Shown here piece by piece: positions 12,838 through 25,018 of a stretch of 64,000 bases of DNA. Origin of the DNA: Pelodera strongyloides (Eukaryota > Nematoda > Chromadorea > Rhabditida > Rhabditidae). The stretch lies in contig JAANDG010000095.1 in NCBI GenBank assembly GCA_036852015.1, positions 62,001-126,000 of the forward strand, given 5' to 3'. Under the pieces are notes generated by a model that ran no database searches, had not been told where the DNA came from, and saw nothing but the letters and a program-made list of their open reading frames with translations. The number at the start of each line of letters is the position of its first letter. Within the stretch, counting starts at the first letter, position 1. The position numbers and the translations under genes were made by a program.

Positions 12838-15800
12838 ATAAAACAAACTCCATGAGTTTTTCCGCCACATATCTCGCGTGTTTCATCACAGGTTCTCCAA
12901 GAGGTTGTGCTTCCAAAAGTATAAGACTTGCTGTTGCATGGCACACTCCGGTTCCATCAATTATTGACGCGTAGGCGCGAAGACGATTGATCTCCTAAAA
13001 TAAAGAGGCATGTTATTACCGAGGTATATTACAGGAAGACAACACGAACAGAATCTTTAAAATAGTATATATGTTGTAAGCTTACCTGATAGAATTGGTC
13101 AGTTCTATCGGGCAACTTCTTCAGATAGCGCAATATTTTCTGAACGTCGTTTTGAATTCCATGTGATGTGATCCATGATTGGGCTAAAACGGGAGCTATA
13201 ATAGGCAAACACCTGTTAAGAATGGGTTCCCGAGAAACTTGGTCTGCGGGAAGTTCCTTCGGGAAGTTTAAAAGGCCAGATTCCCCTGCTTCACAATGAA
13301 CTGGACCCCCGTGCACCGTCTATGCAGAGTCGGTATTTTAACTGAACTTTTCCATCTCGGAATCCCATCTCGGAATAGTCGTACAGTAAAGAAATAACAT
13401 GGAAAGGCGGAGACCGAGACAATTCCGAGATGGGATTCCGAGATGGAAAAGTTCAGTTAAAATACCGACTCAGATTCGGTTGACATTACCGGGTACACTT
13501 TTCTAAAGGGTCAGGAAAGGAGCTAACACAGAGGAAGTGCGTTCTGAACTTACGGTCTTTCTGAGTGTAACTCGCGGGCACATCACTTTCAGCCACTTGC
13601 CAATCCATACCCTTCCTAACGGCTCCCGGTGTTTGTAACATAGCGATTGTGTGGCCAGCGACTTCCATCTGTAAACGTTAGCTATATTCAGGGTGTTGAT
13701 CAGTTATATCCTTGCTATTTTACGTGTCTATGCCTATTGATGAAGTTAACAAAGTGAAATTCTCATTATTGCCAACTCTACATTTAGCCAGAAAAAAGTT
13801 GTCTACGTGAACTCTTATACAATAACAGTTTGTCCATCTGTGATTTGTTTAAACGAAAGGCTTTTCAGGAACACCCCTCACCTCTCTTTGCTGTACTTCC
13901 TGAAGTGGTTGATATTTGGTGGTAGTCATCCGGTTGTTATATGTCTGTGTTAGAATTTCTAGTCGTTGTTGTATGGCCTTGGCCATGTTTTGGTGCGTGG
14001 AATTGAGAAGACATTCAAATGTGAGAGCTGAGGAAATGGTTTCGTTAACAAAAACATGAACATGATAGCTGACTACGATTGATTTCCAAAAAAATTCCCT
14101 CGAAATAAAACGCTAATGAAAAAAGGAGGAAATGAGCCAAAGTTCATAAATCATCCAACACCACTATTGCGTTAAATATTAACAAAAATTGTTAATGGTT
14201 AGATGGAGGTTTAACGTACTTTCCAGATTGGGAACATATTCTGGAAGTGTGTTAAGCGGTGGGATCAGTGATATGATCAGTCCAGGAGCCACATCTTCGT
14301 TGACGAGAGAAATCGTCGAATACCTGCCGGAACCCACAAAACGGCACACGGAGATCATTGGCTGAAAATAACATTCAACTCTTTTGGATATAACTGTTCG
14401 TAACCCTTGAATAGTGGAGAATCGTCGGGAGGGCTTCGTTGAACCCCCTTATGTATGCTGAAGATCTTTTTGCACTTTCCAGAGAAGGGCAGTAGTCATG
14501 TGACAGAAAAATGTCTGAGGCTCTTTCAAGACGAGATGTTGCCAATGCAAATTGCGGCGTAAAAAAAGATAGCAAAAACCCGTAACGTTCTCTTGCCTAC
14601 TAATATAATGTAACGTTATTGAGCAAAGCACAGAAAAGAAAACGTGTCTTTGAATAGGAATATGTACTAAATGCAACAAGGAAACAAATTGGATTGACCG
14701 GTGTGAATCAAAATGTTTGATTATTACCATGGGTACACGAAAACATTAGGCAGAAATTACGACCCTGGCAGGAGTCGAACCTGCAATCTTCGGTTTAGGA
14801 GACCGACGCCTTATCCATTAGGCCGCATGGCCAACAGTGCCTCTGGCTGTGCATGAACTACATTTAATGTAGGTGAATCTACCTGCACTTTCATTGCTTC
14901 CATTAGTAACTGAAAGAGGTGCACTTGAGCGGGTCCTGGTTCCTGATCTGGACATTCATTCTCGTCATCAAATGTGTCACATGCTGTAAAAGGTGAGTTC
15001 ATCTAGTTATATCGGAGGTTATTATGGTCATTGTAAGCGCACACTGTATCCGTTTTGAGCAAAAATGGAGGATATTAGAATAATTTCTTTACTCTTTTCA
15101 GTAGGCGAGGAATAAAGACAAATGCAAAGAAGCAAAACCTACAATGTCTTTGCACTAAATGATGACACGCATCGGTAGGAATTCCCACTACATGTTTCGG
15201 TTCAATAAATCCAACGATATCGAGAAGGAAGGGTTCGGCCTGCCACAGTGGAGGGTCAGCCTACAATGGATCTATTTACAACATGGATTTTGTTACTTTT
15301 ATACTGAAAAGGCCAAATTGTGGGAACATTCCAAAGAGCAAAAATGTACTGACCGCAAACCAAGAAGTTAAGTTTCCAAAGCGTATCTGGTAGGTTGGTA
15401 CAACGAACATATCAGCAAAGATAGCACTTGTCACATTTTCATCACCAAATTCATCAGAATAGTAGAAGAGACGGTAGTAAGTCTCATTCTCGGCACTCAT
15501 CTAAAAAGTAGAGTGATTTTTATCTATCAGTAATAGCGAAAATTGTATACATCCAACCACTTGGAGATTTAGTCAAACCGAAAGAGTACAGATGCTGACA
15601 ACTAGTTTTTCGTTTTATCGACTTACTTTCTTTACCTATTTCGTTCGATCGATCGAGCATTTCGTATTTTCGTTCCCAGACAAATGTAGTAGTCACGTCT
15701 CAAAAATATAAAAACTACTTCTCCTTTTCAAAATATATGAGTGAAAACTCACCTCATGCCCACAGCTTTCCGCCGATAGCTCTTCAAATTCCTCTATCAA

Positions 15801-17035
15801 ACCTTGATCAATGGTTTCTTTAACCTTATTTATAATACAGAATCTGGTTTCGCATTGCGAGTAGTAGTTCCACTGAGACTGAAATGTGGACTCATTATAG
15901 CTTCACACCAAATAGTAGCATCTGAATCCTTACGCTCGCTACTTAATTTCTACATAGCTTATGTTTGGGTTGTATCGAACTTCCAAACAGCTGGCCATAT
16001 CAATGCCGAGTCAAGGGCCGGCTGGCTCAGACCCAATGGCTCGAATTTCTAACGATTATCGGTATTTCTATCTGCATCTTACAGCGAGCAACCATCCTAC
16101 ACACCCTACGGACTCAAACCACTGCCGTATTCTGCGTGAGACAAGCGCGATAGCCACTCGATCATGCGGCACCTTATTTTAAGTTCGTTCCTCATTAGAC
16201 CTCTTTTAAGGACAACGTCCTTTAGTAATAACGCACATTGGATACTGTGCCATCCGTGAATATGATTATATGATCGTCATGTCCGGGATTCTCGTTTTTG
16301 TATATGGTTTTAAGTAGCGTGGCGAAGCATGAGATTCCATAGACGTCATCTCTGAAAGAGTTTTTTGGGATAATATTTCCAAACGGTAAAAAACATGGAA
16401 ATAATTGTCAGTTCTGACCAGAAAGTTGCATGTATGTTGCAGAGTTGCCATCAACACGCTATATTTAAACACTTCCTTAATCGGCGATTCCCTAATAAAT
16501 GTTGACGAACTGACTTCTTTGAAAAGAGCAATTGTTTTGCCTTTTCACCGCTTTCGAGCTCGATGTCCTTTGACAACCACGTTGTAGTGCGGCCGTATGA
16601 ATACTAAAATTATCATGCAAATAATTTACACGATTTAATAAAATAAATAGTTTAACGATCATTAGAAGCTTTAGGATAATACGCATACTAAAATTCAATA
16701 TTATTTTTTAATAAAGAAGACGTGATCTGACATTCAGATGACATGAAATGACTTCCAAACATGCAGCCTTAAAGATGTGCGTAGCTAAAAACAAACCAAT
16801 GAAAATGTGGGCGGAGGGACCATCTTCTTGGCCTTTTCAATCAGATCGCATATGACCTGAGCGGCAACACCAAATCTAAATTCAAGTGTTTCGGTAAGGG
16901 CATACGTAACAATTGAACGCATACATGAAGTCGGGTAAATAGGGCTCACCGTGTCCTCTCAATGTCATCCGTAACTTGAGCGTCTGGCGTCAGAAGCATT
17001 GAGAGACTTGTGTCGACAGCAAAGATGAAACCCAT
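12830..17035 (-). CDS. INTS14: Integrator complex subunit 14 (VWA domain protein)
   Basis: Nuclear Integrator subunit, known with INTS10/13/15 as part of the module that binds nucleic acid and guides the cleavage complex. Exons: 17035-16950, 16875-16797, 16603-16515, 16351-16246, 15878-15753, 15500-15350, 14983-14883, 14361-14220, 14027-13882, 13668-13554, 13300-13086, 12994-12830. They total 507 codons (506 aa; human INTS14 is 518). The N-terminus MGFIFAVDTSLSM aligns with the human start and carries the VWA MIDAS motif DxSxS (Asp8, Ser10, Ser12). FTDG lies at 117-119, and the C-terminal helix NDVQKILRYLKKLPDRT matches the human INTS13-binding tail. The start ATG is 3 nt behind a TTTTCAG acceptor. 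Less sure: the donors of exon 3 and exon 4, and the acceptor of exon 11. For exon 11 I used GGTCCAG/TT because the stronger-looking GCATAG/ACG is out of frame with the GTAAGT donor of exon 10. Confidence 0.88.
13327..13471. repeat. Perfect 50-bp inverted repeat with 45-nt loop
   Basis: Left arm 13327-13376 and right arm 13422-13471 are exact reverse complements over 50 bp, separated by 45 nt. Each arm itself holds two copies of CCATCTCGGAAT separated by one base. The structure sits inside INTS14 intron 10, a few bases from its 3' end, so the pre-mRNA would form a long hairpin next to the acceptor. It resembles a fold-back element or hairpin-RNA locus. No flanking target duplication was seen. 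Confidence 0.93.
14760..14832 (-). tRNA. tRNA-Arg (CCT anticodon), one acceptor-stem mismatch
   Basis: A 73-nt cloverleaf nested in INTS14 intron 7, same strand as the gene. Anticodon stem TCGGT/ACCGA surrounds loop CTCCTAA (anticodon CCT, reads AGG). T arm is GCAGG/CCTGC with TTCGACT loop, D arm intact, discriminator G. Acceptor stem GGCCATG/CAGGGTC has one G-T pair and one A-G mismatch at the fifth pair, where relatives usually carry GGCCCTG. It may be functional with a weak stem, or a recent tRNA pseudogene. Confidence 0.82.
15953..16181 (-). mobile_element. tRNA-derived SINE-like element in INTS14 intron 4
   Basis: On the minus strand the 5' part has a Pol III promoter layout: an A-box-like GAGTGGCTATCGCG, then GGTTTGAGTCC, close to the B-box consensus. 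It is followed by about 120 bp of GC-richer body unlike the surrounding intron. No tRNA fold with a proper anticodon stem can be drawn, so it is not a live tRNA. Ends are uncertain and no target duplication was identified. Confidence 0.4.
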
Positions 17036-17038
17036 TGC

Positions 17039-17040
17039 CT
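17039..17040 (-). promoter_or_regulatory. Likely SL trans-splice acceptor of INTS14 mRNA
   Basis: TATTATTTTCAG ends 3 nt before the INTS14 ATG. The protein already starts where human INTS14 starts, so no upstream coding exon is needed. Spliced-leader addition is the simplest reading. Confidence 0.6.
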
Positions 17041-18482
17041 GAAAATAATAGCAATATAACGAACATAATAGCGTCACATTACAGAAAAGCACTCGTTAGT
17101 GGGGTGATTCAAGAACACTATAAAAACTATGCATTCAATTGTACACCACAAGACCACATAGTGTAAAAAGGTCAAACAATTCGCGAAGAATCAACGTACG
17201 GTGAAATTAAGTCAAAGAGGAAACAAGAGTCCAGAACGAATTAATGTGCAGGTTAACGAAAAAGCATCAAGCAATTTGTTATGAGCTGGGTTGTTACTTT
17301 ATTGTCACTGTCGTTTGAGGCGAGCTGCGGTCGTTATAGTTTGACTGCACTTTATTTGGCAATTTACCAAGATTGTCGAGAAAACGAACACAAGACAACT
17401 AAAACACAAGTCAACCATTGCGGCGCAACGCAAACGGCTCGTCGGCGCGAATAGGAGATTTCTATAATGACTAGATATCTTATAATGCAAGCGTATATCA
17501 TATATTAGAAATGGTTGAACTAACTTCAGTGGGAACAATGCCATAACAACATAATTAATCAAAGGCCCATGAAATATAATACTTTGAGTTGCCTGGTGCA
17601 AAAAATTGGTCTGGTGATCTCACATTTCTGGAAAACAAACTTTTATGGAATTACTATTTTCCTAAACTAATTTAATTCCCAGATCCTAGTTTACACTTTT
17701 TATGTGGAAGATTGTTTAACTTTTTGATTGTCGTATTGGCCGGGAATTGCAAGGAATATATCCAAATAAACTAGATTTAAAGCCTTATTCATGAAAAGTT
17801 GCTGCCTACCAACAAAGTTTGTAGTTTCTGTATATCATCACGTATGTGAGCGGCCCGAAAGGTTCCATGCTGGGAAAAAGCGGGCAACTCCACCCACAAA
17901 GCAACACAAAAAAGTGGGAATGTTTGCGTCAAAGTGCAAACGGATTAAACACTTTTCGTTATGATTAATCAGCTGACTGAAACTCACAAAAACTTGCACA
18001 AAGACTGTCGAAAAGTGTAGATAAATTGGCGTACTAATTGTGAACAGGAAGTTAGGAATGGATGTCACTGAAAGAGATGTTTAATATTCCTTTTGTTATT
18101 AACACCCACACCACATTAGAAGATTTATCTACTTAACTGCATGGCAAGGGTAAAGCCTCTTTCTCGAGAATGCATTTAGTTAATCAGAAATTTGAAATAA
18201 CAGCTTATCCTGCAATAGACCCGGTGAAGACAAGATAATCATAATAAGACAAAGAAAATCGCAATCCAATTAGCTTATCGTTTTGTGAAACGGCCCAATG
18301 GCTGAGCCGAAAACAACACATGGTTGTAAGTAGCCACCGGATGGACTGAATTTCGGGGAAGCATAAAGTCTGTGCAAGAAAAATTTGCATACACAACAAA
18401 GTGAGATCATACCCCGTATGCGTCGAGATCATACCCCACCTAAAGGACGCATTGCGAGAATTCAACTCATTAATTGAAGATG
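17041..18482. other. Upstream flank of INTS14, no supported gene
   Basis: AT-rich; open frames up to 98 codons (17305-17601 minus) carry no domain. A short direct repeat (GAGATCATACCCC) occurs twice near 18403 and 18425. Probably contains the INTS14 promoter. Confidence 0.5.
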
Positions 18483-18836
18483 ATGAGTGACATTGGAATT
18501 AAATCTCGGAGGCTCGTCGTTCGGATACAGAACAGAAGGCAGCGGGAGAGAAATGGGAGGAGTGAATGGGAAGAAGAAAGAGGATTCAATAATTCAGCAA
18601 AAACCGACGAATTCCGAATCGACCACTGACGAGACGGCGATAAAAAAGGGAGGGCAGCTGATTGGGCGGATTTATTAAAAGCGGAGTCTGGTTCGAATAT
18701 TGAAGTCGACTTACCGAAATTACTAAACAATAAGACGGAAGACCTGACGTCGAAATTATACGAATGTCAATTAGTAGTGGAGATTCGGGAAAGGTCAGTG
18801 ATATACATGAGAAGGGATTTTTGCATATACTACTAA
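18483..18836 (+). pseudogene. Coding-like segment with one in-frame stop
   Basis: One frame reads 48 codons from ATG (18483), hits a single TGA at 18627, then continues for 68 codons to TAA at 18836. The second part reads DLPKLLNNKTEDLTSKLYEC and passes a good donor (GGAAAG/GTCAGT at 18793). Composition is charged and protein-like on both sides of the stop and GC-richer than its flanks. It may be a decayed gene or transposon ORF, or an exon starting after the TGA. Family not recognised. Confidence 0.3.
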
Positions 18837-20257
18837 TTTAATTACTCGGCCATTACTTACTTTACAGTTAACAAAACAGAGTGCGCGCTACGTAAACCTA
18901 CTTATATAAGCTTCGTTGAATTTCTACTTGTTTTCGGGAATGTTCATATTCTTCAGTGTTTTATGAGAGTTTCTTGGAAAAGACCGAAGATTGGCGTTAT
19001 TTAATCAAAATAATAGCGCCCTTGTCCAAACAATTTTTTTGCATACATAAAATACCTATATTATACAAAATAAGGTGATGAAACAACATTAAAATGATGA
19101 TTATATGCAAACCATAATATTATGCAAACCATAATACGTGTGCACGATTCGTTCACACCTTTTTAAGCTTAGTATGTACATATGGGCTGATACCCATGAA
19201 ACAGGAACGTCGGAAGTATCCATCTACATCATAGTCCCTTGCTTCAACATCTAGATAGCATGCGTAATATTATTTCGTGCACTGATGCGACAAGAAGGAA
19301 TTGGTAGGCAGTGAGTGCACTTGCACTTGTTACCATTAAAGTAATACATTGTTTTATTTAATTTTTTTTACCTTTAGGTGGAAAACTGTGCGGGCCAATA
19401 CATAATTTATTAGGCACATGCAAAAATGCGCGCACAAGGTAAACATCAATGTTCAATGTGTGTGATAATTACTCGCGATCGATGAACTTTTACTAATTAT
19501 CATATATGAACATTTTTTAGGGAAATTCACGCGAAAAAAAGCCTAGCTGGTGACCTTTCTCCCCACGTGAGACTCTTATTCGTTGAACCCAATATCGTCA
19601 AAGTGCAAAGAAAAAGCAACGACCAAATGAGATTTTTGCCTTTATGAAAACCACTGAAAGCGTGAGCCCAAAGGAGGTAAATTTTGATTAGATTGAGAGC
19701 TTCTGAATAACAAGTTATAAACGAGAAATTATCGTCAAAAACATACGTAAGAAGCGCAGTTCCCTTGTGCAAAACAGGAAGACAACCACTCTTAATCGCA
19801 TCCCGAAAATTAGAAATATGAAGCAAAACAATTTCTAATTATGATAATAGGCTAAGCGAATACATTCAAGTGTGAGGAGAATTTTAAAGTATGGATCAGT
19901 TAGAGGATCGGAAACGTATACATGTGAGGCGCCCTTGGACGCTAAACATTAGAGATTGAAGATCACTTTTTCTCAGATGCACAGGAACACACGCTTTGAC
20001 AAGAGAAGGCCAAGGGCCATGACACAGAATACTCGCAATGATGAAAAACGCTGCGGAAGCTTGGTCTGTTAAAGAATGCTAGATAACGCACGTAGACACT
20101 GAACCTCCCATCGGTAAATAATGCACTCTTATCATAATTTGTAAGTTTGCTCAAAATAAAGTGGAATGTTCATTACGTATGTCAGTTACTTCAGTGGTAC
20201 TTCGAAAAAGGTTAGGACGGATGTCCAACATTAAAATCTTGGATGAATAATTAGCCG

Positions 20258-20317
20258 CTTGATTACTGTAATTGCAATTAGTCGCGAAAATTGAAAACTA
20301 ATACTACAGTAATCAAG
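20258..20317. repeat. Short inverted repeat, 13-bp perfect arms
   Basis: CTTGATTACTGTA at 20258-20270 pairs exactly with TACAGTAATCAAG at 20305-20317, with further pairing (ATTAGT/ACTAAT) inside. It could be a small MITE relic or a chance palindrome in AT-rich DNA. Confidence 0.5.
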
Positions 20318-21215
20318 ACAATGTAGACAGATAATGGTATTCACGACACCAATGGTTATATTTTAAGGAAAATATATTAGCAGAGATTACCGTCTGGTAG
20401 CCATCTTATAATGATTAAGGTCAATCGTAATTTTTTTCCTCAAAAAGCAAAACTGTCACTCCGGTATGTGTGTGATATATTTATAAACTGCTTCGTCTGA
20501 TCATTATTTAAACTGAAAAATGCGCAAACAAGATAACAACATTCTTAATAAACTGTGGTCCGTACAAGGTTAATTTTTTGTGTTTGCCGAGTACACTCCT
20601 TTGGAACCATAACGTGTTATTCTAAATAAATACGCATGAACAATTGTTAAAGCCTCTGAATCAATAACGTTGTATTCTCAATTAGCAAGTGAACATTGAT
20701 ATTTTTCAATAATATGACATCATTAGGCAAGTTATGAAAATAAGTGATGAAAACAGGAAGTTAGACAAAAACAATGGCGAGGAATGGTTTGTGAGGGCAT
20801 GCAAATTGGGATCCAGGAACAAGCATCCCAGTAGAGGGGCTGGACAGTGTACTGATCTAGTTCCATGACTTTTATGTCTCTGGACAGTTTAAAGTTCGTC
20901 ATACATATATATTTGACGAGAAAAGCAGTATAGGGAAAGAACAGACAGTTAAGTACAAGGAACCTTGACACATCTGCCCGCAATCGTCACTTGCGAAAAA
21001 AAGGAGATTTACCCAGACAGAGATAAAGAAAAGACGAGAATGTAAAGGAGCCGGACGCGTGACAGTTAGCAGACAGGAGCACTTTTGCAACAATTAGTGA
21101 ATAGACTTCAAATTCATTAGCAAGTTGTGCATATTTTCATGTTGATTTTCTGCCGCGAAACTATTTTAAATAGAGAAGTCCGAGAGGTACGTAAGCTTGC
21201 AAATTTCCATGTCGT

Positions 21216-21660
21216 GTGTTTAAGAGCAGTCGATCGCAGCATGACACAAAAAAGCAAAACTTAACTACAAATATTGAACTGAAGCCAAGTAAGCACTATG
21301 CGGGTAAAAAGTCCAATCGTACCAAAGCACACGTCTACAGTTTCAAACGCCGCACCACAATACTACCGCGTGACAGACAAAAAAACATGGCATACTACGA
21401 GAGTTGGGCGGCTTTTGCCAAGACGGGAGACTAGTATATGGAGAGATATTATGCTCGACTGGAACAGGTTTGTGAGACTTGTTTGGATGCCGTGGCACGA
21501 TCACATGGGAGAGGGTCAAAACTGCCATTGGCAATGGTAGAAATAGTACAAAACAACTCGATTGGCTAGATCCATTGGGACAATCCCATAGATCTCATTC
21601 ATATAATCAAACACTACTGTTCCAGTAAAGCACAAAAGCTCGAGAAGAAGACTTGACAAA
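21216..21660 (+). pseudogene. Possible decayed ORF with in-frame stops
   Basis: One frame reads 72 codons to TAG at 21432, then continues as protein-like sequence (for example ARLEQVCETCLDAVARSHGR) to another TAG near 21570 and beyond. The continuity of composition across two stops suggests a decayed coding region. No family recognised; a chance run is possible. Confidence 0.2.
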
Positions 21661-24648
21661 GAAACTGTATTTATATTTATCTAGACTAATAACAAAGTTC
21701 ATATTTTTCACGACTGTTAAAAAATAAGTGGTTTAAACATACTAGTACTTTATTGAAGAAAACAACGTATTTTTTATACAATAAGCACGAAATATATCAT
21801 TAGAGGGAATGATGCCCATTTTTAACTGCAAGGACAACGCAAATAATTGTAAGGAGCCATTTTCAACATAATAATGAAACATGATGAGTAGAATGAAACA
21901 GTCCACAGTTGGTTGCGGCATGATGGCAGAGCAAAAATCTGTGCGTTCGCTACAGGGTTGCACGCGCGCGATTTTGTATTCGTCTGATGGAAAGGCTATC
22001 CCAAAAACCCTTCGTTTTGCTGCCAAGTCTACCTTATTTTGGAACCAAACGTGAATATGTAATATGAAAAATTACAGATTATTCTCGTGTAATTCTAAAC
22101 TACGGTAGATTTTATAAGTACACTTGGAAATCCCATCAATTAAGGTAAGCTTTCCTTTCCGCAGGTGTGATTGTGAGGCAATATTCACAAAGAGTGGTCA
22201 TCTGTGAGCCACTTTAATTTGCAAATACAATTTTAAAAGGTGCTGACAGAAGAAGTGAAGAAAATAGTTAAACTGTAAGCAATCATAACATTTCAAGAAC
22301 AAAGAATACCAGGGAAACTTTTTTGGGCATTTAGAGGAAACATTCTTTATTCTGCTAAGCGAACCAATTAAAAATAAAGATAACATTTTCCGTATTCAAT
22401 ACAATTATTTATTTTTGGCCTATTTCTCTTCTGTCTTTATGTTCATATAAACGCGCAATGCGACACAAAGGATCTAAAATGAGGATTTGTAACTGAGAAC
22501 ATATGCGTAGTATGTACCGAACGGGGCGCCTTCGAGTTGAAGTGCGTGCATAATATGCACTGCATGCCTAATATGCATAATTTTTACATACTATATAAGA
22601 CGAGAATCCCAAAATATATAACATTTTCAAATTACGATCAGTTTCTCGTGAGCAGCAACAGCTAATGAAAACAAAAAACTTCAGCGCAATCTTTATGTTA
22701 TTAGTAGAATAATCCAAATATGGCATTCAACGTTCTTTTAGCTTGGTGCCTTCGTCATTTGTATGTTCGCGCAGGCTTAAAACGCTTCCCTCTCCATCTC
22801 CACCCTCTCAGACCAACAGTGCATTTGACTATTTACTTGAATATATTTTCTGGCAAAATGCCAGCAATTTCCCACAGTATGCCGTGAGTCCGTGCGAGAC
22901 CCGGTTTCCCTGCACCTCTCTTTGTTGTGCAATATCCCACAAAAATAAATAAGTGAAAGGGAGAAAAGAAAGAAGAAACTACCGTAATCTCATCCAATCG
23001 CATGGAGGAATTGATACAATATCAGTAACCACTCTAAGGTAATTACTGAATGTCAATTATTATAATTGATTGGAAAATTATTGAATGTCAGTTATTATAA
23101 TTTATGCAAGATCCCCTTGTAGAAAGCATTAAAGCTTAGGTAGTGTCACGCATTGCACTAAATAATAGTTATAGTTCCTAAGCTCAAAAAACTCACAAAT
23201 CCTGAGTATTGAACCTTGAAGTTTCTGAGAAACTTCAAACCTGTGAGTATCGAAGTTGTCTTTCTACATAATAGCGATCGAACTGATGCTTCAGTTAGTT
23301 GCATGAGACCGGGGTCTATTCTCCAAATGTTCAAAAATAAAGACAATCTAATATTTAATATTAGGGCGTTCCATGACCCAATCCTTGGCTCACTTATTGT
23401 TTTTCGGTGGCCGATTGTACGAATTTCATTTGCTTTTACATTTTGCAAAAGAGCGTTTCTTCACAAATAAAAAAATTATTTCGACGACGCTTGTTTTGAC
23501 GATTTATTTCGACGCTTGTTTCTGTGTTATCCTGTACGTGTAATAAACATACGATACTCTCTCTGTAGTCATGTGAAAGCCATATGATATGATTTAACCC
23601 CACAATAAGTTAATACGGGAGACGTAGAAGTCCCTTGGAGTGTGATTTAAAGAATTTGCATTTTTTTTCACTTCTATATGGGGATGTTACGGAAACTATG
23701 CGCGTCACTACAGCATGTAAGCGTGCTGGACCCTAGACAATCAGGACCAATGTCAACAACGTTTTCTCGAAATTCATGCTGTGAATCCTGAAAATTATTA
23801 ATATTCCAGGCTTAACAAGCGGAATGTTTACGAATATATTATCTATTATATTACATCCAGTACTTTATTCCGAAGAAATGAGTTGAAATGAGTTAAAATA
23901 AGTATGATATATGCACATTAGATGACGCGGAACCAAGTAGGCGCTTTCTATTGCTATGTTTTGTTGCATGTCCTCTTAATAAGAACGGTTTATTGGTTAA
24001 CAATCAATACAAAAAAGAACGTCAACCAAAGTGAACCCTAAGACCCCGTTTTCGTATCACCTCATCAGCAAAACAATCCTAGGTAGTAATTTGTTTCCTA
24101 CTAAACCCTAAACATTCTGCTATTGTGGGACTGCTATCACAGAGAAGCGAAGGAAAAACAGCCAACGTAGTTTTGATGGGAGAAACAGTTCACGATGTTG
24201 TATTTGACAATGTTTCAAAAAAATTGTGAGATAAGTTTCACGACTCCCTGAAATGTCCAAGAGGGACACTTTAACCTTATTTGATTCGGGTGCTTCTGCT
24301 GGTTTTCGGATCAACAGTGCCCAGGTGCCACGAACAATTACATGTGCGTGTATCTTTTTGACGATATATGTATATGTGTCAATGTTGACTGCATGTTACG
24401 AAGCGCTTCATCAGCTTTTAAAGCGGAATTGTATCTTTATTTTTTTTCGTCGCACTCTAACTGTCGAGCTCACTTTTAATGCACGGGCGCTCTCACCCTT
24501 GCCAATCCCTGTGTTCTTTTCGAGGGGAAAATTTGAATCACTGTAGTGCCCGTCGAGCAAGAAAAGGCAGCCACGGGCACAAATTTTGCATACAAACGGG
24601 TAAATTTGGTTCATTTTTATGAGAGACGTGGCTATTAACTGTTATTTT

Positions 24649-25018
24649 CGGTGGCCCATTGGAAACGTCCGCGCTTCGCAGTCAGCCGACCCGAGTTCGA
24701 ATCCAGCCACACACACTCACTCAATGCCACCGAGGCGGGGAAAATCGAGGCGAATCCCCCATTGCCTAGCCTGAAGACTTCGAGGGATTTGTCCTTTCGT
24801 CTCGTCGTCAAACACTATGTATAACTCCACAAAACCTCATTGGAAAGATCAAGGATCGACATTATCTGAAGAAAAATCTCCCCTCCACGCATTCCCCCGG
24901 CGGATTGAAGAAGCACGACGCTAGAAACCTTCCGCACTTGTTCCATGTACTTGATTGATGTTGTATCTGATTGATTGTATGTGCGAATAAAGTAGTGATA
25001 TTTTTTTTTTTTTTTTTT
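24649..25018 (+). mobile_element. tRNA-derived SINE ending in poly(T)
   Basis: About 370 bp. It begins with a tRNA-like head containing an exact B box (GAGTTCGAATCC, 24693-24704), continues into a GC-rich body unlike the flanking AT-rich DNA, and ends in an 18-nt T run (25001-25018) right after GCGAATAAAGTAGTGATA. Head plus unrelated body plus homopolymer tail is the structure of a Pol III SINE mobilised by a LINE partner. No clear target duplication was identified by eye. Confidence 0.75.

Larger units (their letters stand above)
18837..24648. other. Intergenic, no firmly supported gene
   Basis: Holds an imperfect inverted repeat (20258-20317), a possible decayed ORF (21216-21660) and a near-duplicate pair of 20-bp AT-rich words at about 23045 and 23082. 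Frames on both strands at 23158-23470 overlap each other and show no domain. No RNA gene was seen. Confidence 0.5.
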
